A DNA stretch of 64,000 bases from Flaveria trinervia. Its lineage: Eukaryota; Streptophyta; Magnoliopsida; Asterales; Asteraceae. Where the stretch lies: positions 102,640,559-102,704,558 of the forward strand of contig CM046452.1 in the NCBI GenBank assembly GCA_025506515.1, in the 5' to 3' direction. Both the position numbers and the translations under genes were made by a program. Within the stretch, counting starts at the first letter, position 1, and every line of letters begins with the position of its first letter. This document shows positions 35,591-45,283 of the stretch, one piece after another. The notes beneath the pieces are model-generated. The model saw only the letters and a program-made list of their open reading frames with translations. It did no database searches and had not been told where the DNA came from.

Positions 35591-35861
35591 TGTTAGGACT
35601 CAAGCGAGACAGCGGAACCAACACACGAACACGCACAAACGATTACCACGCGAGAATAGAACAATAAACAACACAAAGATTTAACGTGGTTCGGTCGGTG
35701 TGACCTACGTCCACGGGCTGCAACTAGGGTTTTTTTTATTTGCTCAGTACAAAGATTGCAAATACATAACATGGTATATATAAAGACTAATTAGAATTAA
35801 CAACTTAATTAACAAAAAAACTAAATATGGGCCCAAACCCAAAGTCTTCACAAACCCAACA
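35591..35861 (-). repeat. 5' LTR of the gag-only element
   Basis: In plus orientation starts TGTTAGGACTCAAGC and ends CACAAACCCAACA; 271 bp, pairing with 32706-32978. Confidence 0.9.
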
Positions 35862-36720
35862 TCTTTAACTGTCCCATTTGAACGAATAATTATGGCTCGA
35901 ACTGCTTGAATCTGTTAATCACTTAATTGGTTTGAACAGATTTCAAAATGGTTTATTTACGGATTTTAAGAGCTTATTTACGGATTTATTTATTAGTGCT
36001 AATCTACATTTAATCATATCAAAATTCATTTTTTAATTATTTAAGAATTCATATTTTATAAGTGATAAATCTATGTCAGTTGAATCAGATTATTGGTTTG
36101 ACGAGTTTTGAAAATATTATTTTTCCTTTTAAGATCTTATTTATGGATTTATTTATTAGTCACTACTCTATATTTAAATTATAAAAAAATATGTATTTTA
36201 TTAGCATGATAAATCTATATCATATATAAAATACTCTCATATTTTGTCGTCACTCAATCCAGTTAGTCAACAAATCAAACACCTCTTTGGCTTTGTGATT
36301 TTTTCTCCTTTTTGATATTTTATACCACGATCCATGATATTGAAATTACTCTCGTATTTTGTCGTATATTTCTATCTTTAGCAATCCGTATAATTTATAA
36401 AGCAGTATGTTTTTTATGTTATATATATTTGCACATGTATTTGTACTATATTTGATGTGTTAATTACCATATGTACTTTGCTTCTTTTTTAATTATTTGG
36501 TATTATGATTCTGGTTAGTGTTTCACTCAGTCCTATTTTGTTCTTTATAGTAGGTACTCAAGGTTTTCTTGAGATATTAGTGCATGGTAAACTAAGAAAA
36601 TCTGAGTCTTAAGAATTTCAGTACTTATTTATCATAAGTTGAGGGGAAATCACTATTCGTAAAAGAGCAAGCCAATTGCCAAAACCGTGATTATATTTAA
36701 GCAAGTTGAGTTTTAAAATA
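35862..36720. other. duplicated intergenic flank
   Basis: 35925-36050 and 36090-36235 look like a diverged tandem duplication (CTTATTTACGGATTTATTTA against CTTATTTATGGATTTATTTA). 36235-36345 matches the flank of BTSL copy 2 (40885-40917 joined to 41591-41680), which makes it part of the segmental duplication. No gene was seen. Confidence 0.55.
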
Positions 36721-37164
36721 GGGAAAATGTCACAGAATAGTAACCAAGTTTTAAAAGTGTTTTAATTTAGTCACTCATGCATATTTTTCTCAAATTGGAC
36801 CTCCAAACGATCAAATCGAGTGATTACCAAATTTTATTATGACAAGAAAGTAATGATGGAAAAGACATTGGAGTTAGAATTTTCAATATATAAAATTATA
36901 TTAAAAAATAAAAAAAAACATGTTAATTATAAAAAAAATAAAAAAAAAGTTTCTAAAATTTACGTCAACGTTTTATATCAGCTTCAAAAGATAGAAAAAA
37001 ATATTTTCTAACTGAATCCAAAAGTATAACATGCTAAAAAATATGTTATGACTTTTAATTTGTAAAAATATAAAAATGCATGATCTAGTTGGAACACTTT
37101 TAAAACTTGAGTTATTTAATTGGAACACTTTTGAAAGTTGGTTACTATTTTACAAAGTTACCCC
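36721..37164. mobile_element. Mutator-like MITE, TSD TTTAAAATA
   Basis: A perfect 9-bp duplication TTTAAAATA lies at 36712-36720 and 37165-37173. The ends are long imperfect inverted repeats sharing AATAGTAACCAA and AAAAGTGTT. The interior is AT-rich; the 63-residue frame inside (36820-37011) is A-rich and not called. Confidence 0.87.
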
Positions 37165-37348
37165 TTTAAAATATTAATAAAGAGTTGGATCTTAGTATTA
37201 CCAGATAAACATATATTAAGTTCATGAATTTCTGAAGTTGTTATCCAATTATTTAATAATACCTTAATAATAAATAAGATTTTTGATGCAGCGATAACTT
37301 TTAAAATCAATGTAGGTTGATAGCCTCACTTTAGCCATGGTGAAACGC

Positions 37349-37986
37349 ATGGGCAGACCTAAAAAGGGAGGAGAGGGGTCAACCGACCCCGCAGATTTTC
37401 CTCCTTATGTATAATGTGTATTGACGATTTTTTATTGACCCCGTGTATTTTTTAATACTGGTCACTATAAAACATTTTACGACCCCTAAACCCTTTTTTT
37501 ATTGAAATGTTTAACCCACTGAAAATTACAATAATAGTTCACTTAGTTAAGAAAAGTAATATCAAAATAATCATCAATAGGTCTATGTTGTATAAAATTT
37601 TTAAGCTCATTTATTTAACTAAACACTTAACACATATTTCATTAATCTATTAACATTCTTTAGTTATCTTTAAATTTTTTTAGAAGAATACCTTAAACAA
37701 TGTTTGCATTTGCTACATTTTTAAGAGAGACATTTTTAAGAAGGTTTCGATTGATATATATTGGATATTTTTAAAAGACAAAGCCACGTAAACAAGTATA
37801 AAGTGTAATATGTTTTTTTTCTAATGAAATCGTATTTTTGTCAAATGTCTTATAATATAATTGTAATGTATTTTGTATGCCAGACCTGACCCAAACCAAA
37901 AATTCAATATTGAGTTGAGATATACACGTCTATTCGAAAACTGAAAAAAAACCGACCCCAGAGAAAAAATTTTCTGGGTCCGCCCC
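37349..37986. mobile_element. non-autonomous DNA element with 11-bp duplication
   Basis: TGGTGAAACGC occurs at 37338-37348 and 37987-37997. Ends are ATGGGCAGACC and GGGTCCGCCCC, an imperfect inverted repeat. The duplication length is at the upper limit for Mutator-like elements. Terminal blocks contain GACCCC in both orientations (CAACCGACCCCGC; AACCGACCCCAG). No transposase. Confidence 0.75.
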
Positions 37987-37997
37987 TGGTGAAACGC

Positions 37998-38372
37998 CAA
38001 GACCACCGCCTCTAAAGCCTCATGTCTCATGTTCACCTTTTTAATACCAAGGTTTATAGTTAGACAAAACCTACTCTATTATAATTGAAGACCCTAGAGG
38101 ATAGTCAAATACCCTTATATTAGGCTTAGTTAGAGGGTTAAGGTCCAACTTAACTTGACCCATTAGGATCATCCATGTAAATGGAAACTTAATCCTCCCT
38201 TTGATGGGGCGTCAGGGCGGACATACTTTATCATATATTCATGACTCATAAAATTATGTTACACCTAATATATCTTGACTTGGGCATTAGAGTGTCCTTG
38301 GAACTTACTAACACTTTGTCTATGATGTTTACAACCTTGCTCTTATCAGTCATAAACATCTGGTCTAACCAC
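37998..38372. other. intergenic, no gene seen
   Basis: AT-rich stretch between the DNA element and a possible solo LTR; nothing recognised. Confidence 0.5.
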
Positions 38373-38641
38373 TGTTGGACTTAATCTTAACATCAAGTAG
38401 AAGATAATTTAGAAAGTCAAATATAAAAGTCGAGTATGTAATTAGTAGGAAGTTAGGGGTTAGATATGTTAGTTATAGTAGTTGTTGTTAACCGCCTATT
38501 GTAAGGGTATAAATACCCATCTTGCATAACAATTTCAGTGTGGAAATCATTTGTGAGTTTGTGTGTGTTCTTGTTCTCACATCATGATTCCCCGCGAGTC
38601 ACTGCACATTTGTGCATACTCCTAATCTTGTTCACCCAACA
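38373..38641. mobile_element. possible copia solo LTR
   Basis: TGTTGGACTTAATC to GTTCACCCAACA gives TGTTGG...CCAACA ends. A TATAAATACC box lies near 38507-38516, followed by a short leader-like stretch, as in plant copia LTRs read on the plus strand. Flanking 5-mers (ACCAC and TGAAA) do not match, so the boundaries or the interpretation are uncertain. Confidence 0.5.
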
Positions 38642-39164
38642 TGAAATAGATCCTAGACATCGACCTGAAGGGGCCTCAATGACCACTATACAATGTTTAC
38701 TTGGTCTCATATAGAGTGTATTATTTAATAAAAACAAAAAATATAAATTCTGTTTAATTGATGATCTTATACACCTAAAATCATAAGCTAACCAAAAAAC
38801 TCAACTATAAATATTCCTAACCAAGCAACAGGTGTTCTTAGTTTGTTCGGTTATTTCGGTTATGATCTTATTATTTGGCTTTTCTACTCGTAAGAGTTCA
38901 AGATAATTAGTTGCCTCATGGGGGTCAAAATGTATATATTCATCCAAAAAAACACTCATTTTATTTTCATCAAATTAGCCAACAACACTAGTTTATAACC
39001 ACTCCACTCACAATGTTGCTTAGTCCCTATGGAACTTATTGTAGTGCAAACACCTATGCATAGTTTCACATATTTAATCCTTCTTCAACACCATAGATTC
39101 TCACCCAAGTCCTTGCCAATGAATACCGCATAGAAAAGCAATCCTCACTAGCGTTATATCCAAG
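38642..39164 (-). other. 3' flank of BTSL-like copy 2
   Basis: 38985-39164 matches the 3' flanks of the other two copies (CACTCCACTCACAATGTT, GGAACTTATTG, CTTCTTCAACACCATAGATT). Probable former 3' UTR. Nothing else recognised. Confidence 0.55.
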
Positions 39165-40488
39165 TTAGATAAGTCGGGAGTTGTATGATCCACAATGAGT
39201 GCATTTATGGTACAACCAATGGAACGGTGCAGTTCCTCTCTTCTCACAATCATTGCAAAAAATGTCCTGAAAGTAACCATATTTGAAGTTCATCTTAAAA
39301 ATATTATGCATTTTGCATAGCATTATTGCACTGTGTGTGTATACATAATGTTTATAACCTGTGTCCTGCCCAAATACTCCTCAGGAATTCGCTCTTCGGC
39401 TAGCATTGAATCCAACATCCCAAAATATACCTGTTAGAAGATGCAAATTCAACTTTCAGGGATTTATTAAACAAGAGAGATGACAATGTGCAGCAACTTG
39501 GTTCTTCAATATATGTGATTGTATCAGTAGTAGGTGACTAACAAAATCACCTGCATATCCCCCATAGATTTGCTGCATATCGGGCACGTATATTCTAGGG
39601 AAGCGTATTCCTGACAGAAGCATCATCAAAGAGTCGATACACATGAGTAAAAAAAACTTAAAAATAAAGATGTGAAATGATATGAATACCCGAAAACATG
39701 TTGAATGCATTATATGACCACACGGAAGGACCTTCAGAGGACTCGTGGATGTGAACACGCACTCTTGGCAAATGGGGCAATTATCTTCAAGACACTTCTT
39801 CCTGCAGGTATGCACTGAAACCGCCCTTGAAAGGCATGCATTACAATTCATGCAATGGAAATAGTCAATCCCTAGACCTTTCCCCACTCTGCATAGGTTA
39901 CAGTATGGGCAGTGGTAGATTTCCCTGTTGACCCAATTCTCAAAGGTCAACAAACAGATCAATAACAACTTAAAATTTCAATATACAATAAGCATATAAT
40001 AAATCACCTTTCATCATCAAACAGTTTGCATATAGGACAGTAGTATTTGGCCATGGATAAATTGTTACAAGTAACAGTTGAGCATGTTGGGCCAATTGGT
40101 TGAATTTGTAAGCATTTCATGCACATCATCATGGCTGTGGCTTGCCTGCAAGTTAAGCATGTAAGAATCTTATAAAATGTTTTATTTTTATTTTGATAAA
40201 GATAAAAGATAGTGGCGCATCTACCTATCCATCATGTGATCACTCGTGTCATCGTGGCAAAACCTACAAGTGTATAGTTTGTCGCAACATGAAGCCACAA
40301 GTTTGCAGTTCCTCTTATAGTGTTGACATCCAAACACTAAGGTTTGAGAGTCGCGATAAGATGGATAAACACCTTGATTATCATCTAGCGCGCTGAGGAG
40401 CAACCGACAAAACTCGTAACTCACTATTCACAAAGTAGCAGAAACAAAAAAGAAAACGAAGTATAAAAGTGATATCAAGTAACCTCAT
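39165..40488 (-). CDS. hemerythrin-less BTSL copy 2, intact CHY-CTCHY-RING-ribbon protein
   Basis: Seven exons on the minus strand: 40484-40488 (ATGAG), 40225-40392, 40008-40145, 39690-39924, 39551-39610, 39359-39430, 39165-39266, all with GT-AG introns. They sum to 780 bases, 259 residues and TAA, with no break. After MSALDDNQG comes the CHY zinc finger (PSYRDSQTLVFGCQHYKRNC, residues about 10-60), the CTCHY part (MMMCMKCLQIQPIGPTC to CMNCNAC, about 60-135), a RING (CPICQECVF, CGHIMHSTCF, YTCPIC, about 145-200) and a C-terminal zinc ribbon (CNDCEKRG, HWLYHKCTHCGSY). In BRUTUS-type proteins this module is the E3 ubiquitin ligase end. The iron-binding hemerythrin part has no counterpart upstream. 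The start is inferred: the ATG is five bases before the donor and in frame. Expression is unknown; the layout resembles RCHY1/MIEL1-type ligases. Confidence 0.78.
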
Positions 40489-40917
40489 ATTATCAGGTTC
40501 TGTATGACCGAGCAGGTACTAGGGCGTATTCGGCTCGTTTGGGGGATGATTGAATCAAATATATCGGGAGTTAACAAGCTCAAGCTCAACAAAGGGAACC
40601 CAGGTTTAACACTTTTTTTACGTCGTTATTTATTGAGATTTTTTTAGTTGTTTAATCTATCCAATACTTGCAATAACTAAATCTATATTATTTGTTTCTT
40701 CGTAAAGTAATTTAATTATAGATGGAAGAGGCGTTAAACATGCTGCATCTTCAGCCTTCACCCACTCACGATTTTTTAGTTTGACTTTAAGAATTAAACA
40801 AAGTACTAAACATTAACAAATGATGCAGATTGTAACTCTGTGACAAGAAAGCTCATAAGTATGTTTGTTTAAACTCATATTTTGTCTTCACTTAATCCAT
40901 TTAGTGAACAATCAAAC
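40489..40917. other. 5' flank of BTSL-like copy 2
   Basis: Exon 6-like sequence ends a few bases upstream of the ATG (CAGGTTCTGTAT, plus strand near 40494-40505). The stretch shared with copy 1 follows (AAGGGAACCCAGG near 40590-40605), then the conserved block at 40722-40770 and another shared piece at 40795-40825. This is the region expected to act as promoter for the short gene. Confidence 0.6.
40722..40770 (-). promoter_or_regulatory. upstream block shared by BTSL copies (copy 2)
   Basis: ATGGAAGAGGCGTTAAACAT followed by GCTGCATCTTCAGCC and CACCCACTC agrees with 63842-63888 at all but about four of 47 positions. It lies about 235 bp upstream of the copy 2 ATG and about 370 bp upstream of the full gene's ATG. 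It contains AACATGC, a CATGC (RY/IDE1-type) core. Confidence 0.65.
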
Positions 40918-41590
40918 TGTCAAAAAGAAAAAAATCAAATTGATTCAATCCCAAATCAATATCAATTACACCCAAAAAACAAGAAGAATTCAGACTAGAA
41001 ACAATCTAATCACTACAAAAGACAACAATTCTCAAACCATCAACAAGATGATTTGATATAAACAATCTTGAACTAAACTCAAGAAGAACAAACGGATTTG
41101 TCATTGTTACAAAACCTTGATACAAAGATGGACAACATCTATTCTCCCTTTGATAAAAGTATCAGATGAAGATATGAGGGTGAGATGTTGATGAACAGAA
41201 GATATGCTTGTTTATGACCATAAACAAGATCATAAAGATGTGTTTTCCTCTTGCTCGGCATTTCTTGTAAAAGATTAGATGACTCATTTGATACAAAAGC
41301 TTTTGTTGGTAAAAAAAAGATTGAAAGCCCAACTCTAGTCCAAGCCCAATTAGGTTGTGCCCAACTCTAGTCCAAACCCAATTAGTTTAACAACCGTATC
41401 CACAAACAATCCAGAACTACTAGCCCATTAGCAGGATGTGCGGGACAAAATGCTCAGACGTGAATCCACCAATCAACCAAATTTACATGCAACAACAAAC
41501 AGAAAACATCACATTAGAATAATATCATACCAAATATAATATCACATCAATATGTTTGTTATTGAATTGAATCATTCATATATTTCAACA
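40918..41590. mobile_element. solo LTR with TSD CAAAC and an empty site in the sister copy
   Basis: TGTCAAAAAG to ATATATTTCAACA with TG and CA ends, flanked by CAAAC at 40913-40917 and 41591-41595. The paralogous flank of copy 1 reads uninterrupted through the same place (AATCAAACACCTC near 36273-36286), which shows the empty site. It contains a direct repeat of GCCCAACTCTAGTCCAA at about 41326 and 41357. 673 bp, no coding frame. Confidence 0.9.
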
Positions 41591-41595
41591 CAAAC

Positions 41596-44500
41596 ACCTT
41601 TTTGGCTTTGTGATTTTCTCTACTTTTTGATATTCTAGACGATTCAAAAGTGCTCACGTCACCAAGAATCCATGATATTGGATAAAATCTTTAAAATCAA
41701 AATTATTTATTCAACTAGAATTACATAACTTATATTTTATTAAATTTCTCTAAGGGAGTTTCTTTCTATACTAGGTGGTTAATAGATAGAAGAAAACTAA
41801 TTAAAACTGTTTTATGTTATATGTGATTTTAGTAGATCCTAGCAAATGTCAGTGAAGTGGCAAGAGTTTAGCTTTTGATATGAGGGGATGTTTAAAGTGT
41901 AGTAAAACTTTGAATTTTTAAACAGTATCATATAATTAACTTCTTATACAGTTTGATCTTTTGTATTGTAACTTGTTATAGTATCAAATAATTACTTTTT
42001 TTTCCTTTGAAATTTTGGCATAAATTTCATTAACAACCGACTTCGTTTGGTTTTATTGTGTTGATGCTGACATTCACAAGAGCTTGTTGCCTCCTGGCTT
42101 TGATTTGGCCGGTAAGGGATAAACGAGTCAAGTTAGGCTTATGAGCTACTCCGGATCGGCTTGGTAAAAACTAAAGGCTCGAATCAAACTGACTCATTTA
42201 ATAACAAGTTTAAACTCATATTATGACGCATTTAACAAACATGTTCGAGCTCAAGTTTTATAAATAAAGTTCTAAACTGTCAAACCGAGGTAGATTCTTT
42301 TAAGTCAAAACGAGCCAAGCACAAATCTAGATATGCTTTTATTTGACATTGCTCGACTCATTTACAAATCTAGATTTAGGTGCCAACCCGGATCTGCCCA
42401 GCCCTCTTTTTTTATTTTTTTATTTTTTTATTTTTTATTTTTTATTTTATTTCATCCCGAGTAGTTCTGATCTCTTGTAACTCCTTTTCGGTCCAGTAGC
42501 CCATCAAGGTCCAATGGACCAATATAATGTTAATTCATTTTTTTATGGGAACCAAATTAATTAAATAAAATAAACGGATCCAACAGTTAGCTCCATTTTC
42601 TTCTACAACTACAGAATAATAAAACAAATATAGATAATAAAACAAAAGCCTAACTAAGTTACATAAGTACAATAAAACATATATTTTTCATATCAACATT
42701 AACATATTTAATAGTTACTACTTAGTAACATACGAATATGAGTATATAAAATAGATCGATATCTAAGATAACATGATATAATGTGTTTATGTAGTTGACA
42801 AAATGTCACATGTTGAGTCTCTAGTATTGTGAGTTTTATGTCCGTTTGAGATTGACACAGACATAATCAAAACTTTTGGTAAATTATCTACATTGGACTT
42901 GGTTACAATAAACAACAAACAAGAAACCAAAATTATACACATGATGAGAGTTACAATATTGTTGAGAAGTGATTGTTCGAACTATTAGTGAAGTGGATGG
43001 AGAAGTCAGATGTTTTACAGTAAAAATATCTACACTAAATGTCAAGACTCGACTTGGTGCTAGCCAAAGAACTAATGTTAAAATGATAAGTAGTAAAAGT
43101 CAAGGTCCTTGTTTCAAACCTTTAATAACATATATTTGCAAGTATGAAGATACACTAGAATCGCTCAAACTCTTAGGAAGTTCGAAGTTTACTGCAAGAT
43201 AAAGGAAGGAGACAAGATAGTGTGAAAAATCTATCAAGACCTTAGTAAGAACTTATATAATTAGATTTTCCCAAATCCTTATCCAACAAGCTTCAATACC
43301 AAGTACAAAAGCACCAACAATCCATTGAAACAATCTTTCAACTTCCATTGTTTATTCATACTTTAATCATAATGTCTTCTGAAGATCATTTTTGACTAAT
43401 TTTGTACAATCGGTTCAACTTGCTAACCATAGTTCTGGTCTAACGTCACTCTAACCAATTCAAAGTAACTAGAAATTTTATATTAATGTAATCACATTCC
43501 ATGATCACATAATTACATCGGTTACAAATATAAAATTGAAACATATACAAAAAATTAACAGTAAGTTACTTGCAATACGTTTCAAGTTAGAATTTTGAAA
43601 GAAAACAACATGTTTTGAAAAGATACAATCACATCTAATATTTATCAAGAAACTGATAATTATTAGGTAATGTTGTTCAAATTCAATTTAAACGCAATAA
43701 TAGATAATAGGACGATAAATCACAATTGATTTAGTGTTCGGTTTAAATTAGATAAATCTTTATTAGAATCTTAGGCAACGAAAGCCACATGCACTTGACA
43801 TGTTGAGGAGCCCTCCATTAGGAATGGTTTTTGCATCTACGAGTGTATTATCCCGATTTAATAGGGAACAATGCCTTGTTTATATATATTTTTTATCAAA
43901 CATTGAGGATGATATCTATGTGTAAGTGTCGACTAGTCATATATGATCAGTTTTTTCTTTTTTTTTTGTTTTTTGATTTCGAATTTCTTTATTGTTGATT
44001 TGGCATACAGGGAAGATTTCCCATTTCATCACTCAAAGTCACATGTATATTTTGAAATTTGTCTCACTTACAAATATATATTTGCCGATAAATTTAGAAA
44101 ACCCTTTTAAGTTATGGTTTAGTTTGATAATAAAAAATGATATAGTTATGCAAAAAAATGTTTATAACAGTGAATGAAAAGTAAGATTTTCACATTTTTG
44201 TACAAATATGACTCGTGGCTTTTAACTTTATTTCCTTAGTGTCACAATCTATATGGAAAGTTTTAAGGTTCCATTTTCAAATAACTAAACCCTAATAAAA
44301 AATGCTACAGAAAAAGAAAATTAATAGCACCTAAACTGTAAAAGATATTGAGCGAGTAATATAGAAGAGAGATACCATTTTGTTGTAAAAGTTAAACAAA
44401 GTGTTTAACCAACAACTGAATCCCTAACCAAAAAAAATTAATAAACGTTAAAATTCTTACAAGTATATATATCTATAACATCTAATAAAATAATATTTTT

Positions 44501-44907
44501 TTTTGTCATTTGTCATTCTTTTAATTTATTTTTTGCCATTTGTTTTTTTCTACACATTGATACATCATTTTCCCTTCAAAAACATATTATAGTAATTTAA
44601 ATATTTATATAAATTTCTCTATCTTATTAAAAATAAATTTTATTAATTGATATGTTTCTCTCTTTTATCTAATATTTTTTTAAAATCAAAGTATCTTTTT
44701 TAAGAGTTAATTACACAAATGATCCTTGTGCTTTATTCAAAATAACAGATTTAGATACTAAAAGTTTTTTGTAACAAGTTTAAGATTTTTATTTTTAATT
44801 TGTAACAAATTAAGGTATTAACACTAATAAAAGTTAGTTAACTTTTTTGTTAAGCTTGAGGGCATTTTGCTCTTTTCATATTACATAAACTAATTGTATA
44901 ATATAGA
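41596..44907. other. intergenic, AT-rich, no gene supported
   Basis: 41596-41680 still matches the copy 1 flank. 42100-42400 has scattered GAGCTC/CTCGAATC-like words (remnant of a hAT-type MITE family, ends not found). 42401-42455 is a T-rich tract with regular A interruptions. A 77-residue frame at 42969-43202 lies in slightly less AT-rich sequence but has no recognised domain. Confidence 0.5.
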
Positions 44908-44915
44908 CTATAAAG

Positions 44916-45275
44916 CAGAGGTGTAAAAACCGATTCGTGGGGTCAAACCAGTTCGGGTTCAAAACCAAACCGGTTTTTTGGGCGTGGGGTCAACCGGTTT
45001 CTGTTCAAATCGGTTGGAGTTACAAACCGGTTTGGCTCACCAGATACTCGAACCTGTCAAACCGATTCGGACCGGTTTGAAACTGGTTTTTTTAATAAAC
45101 CGGTTTAACCGGTTTTAACCATTAAAACCGTTTATAAACCGGTTTTGAGAGTGGGGTTACCAAACCGGCATACAAACCGGCGGTCTGGGTCGGTTTGGGA
45201 CCGGTTTGGGCCAAACTGGTTTTCTTTTTAAACTAGTTCCGTTTTTTTTGGCCGAACCGGTTTTTTTTACCATGT
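44916..45275. mobile_element. hAT-type MITE with ACCGGTTT internal repeats
   Basis: Perfect 8-bp duplication CTATAAAG (44908-44915 and 45276-45283). Ends CAGAGGTGTAAAAACC and AACCGGTTTTTTTTACCATG are approximate inverted repeats. Almost the whole 360 bp is built from AACCGGTTT and TCGGTTTGG words. Confidence 0.9.
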
Positions 45276-45283
45276 CTATAAAG

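Larger units (their letters stand above)
32706..35861 (-). mobile_element. non-autonomous copia element coding only gag-protease (TR-GAG-like)
   Basis: LTRs at 32706-32978 and 35591-35861 are flanked by TCTTG (32701-32705) and TCTTT (35862-35866), 4 of 5 equal. In minus orientation the 5' LTR is the right one, followed by a primer binding site at 35577-35588. The interior of about 2.6 kb, 532 bp of it a hAT MITE, codes gag and a protease-like segment and then stops; integrase, reverse transcriptase and RNase H are absent. By eye the LTRs differ at roughly 20 or more of 270 positions, so it is older than the copia at 22720. Confidence 0.88.

Noticed and set aside
38373..38641. Firm solo-LTR call
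   Set aside because: Ends and TATA box fit a copia LTR but the flanking 5-mers do not match, so it is kept only as a low-confidence feature.
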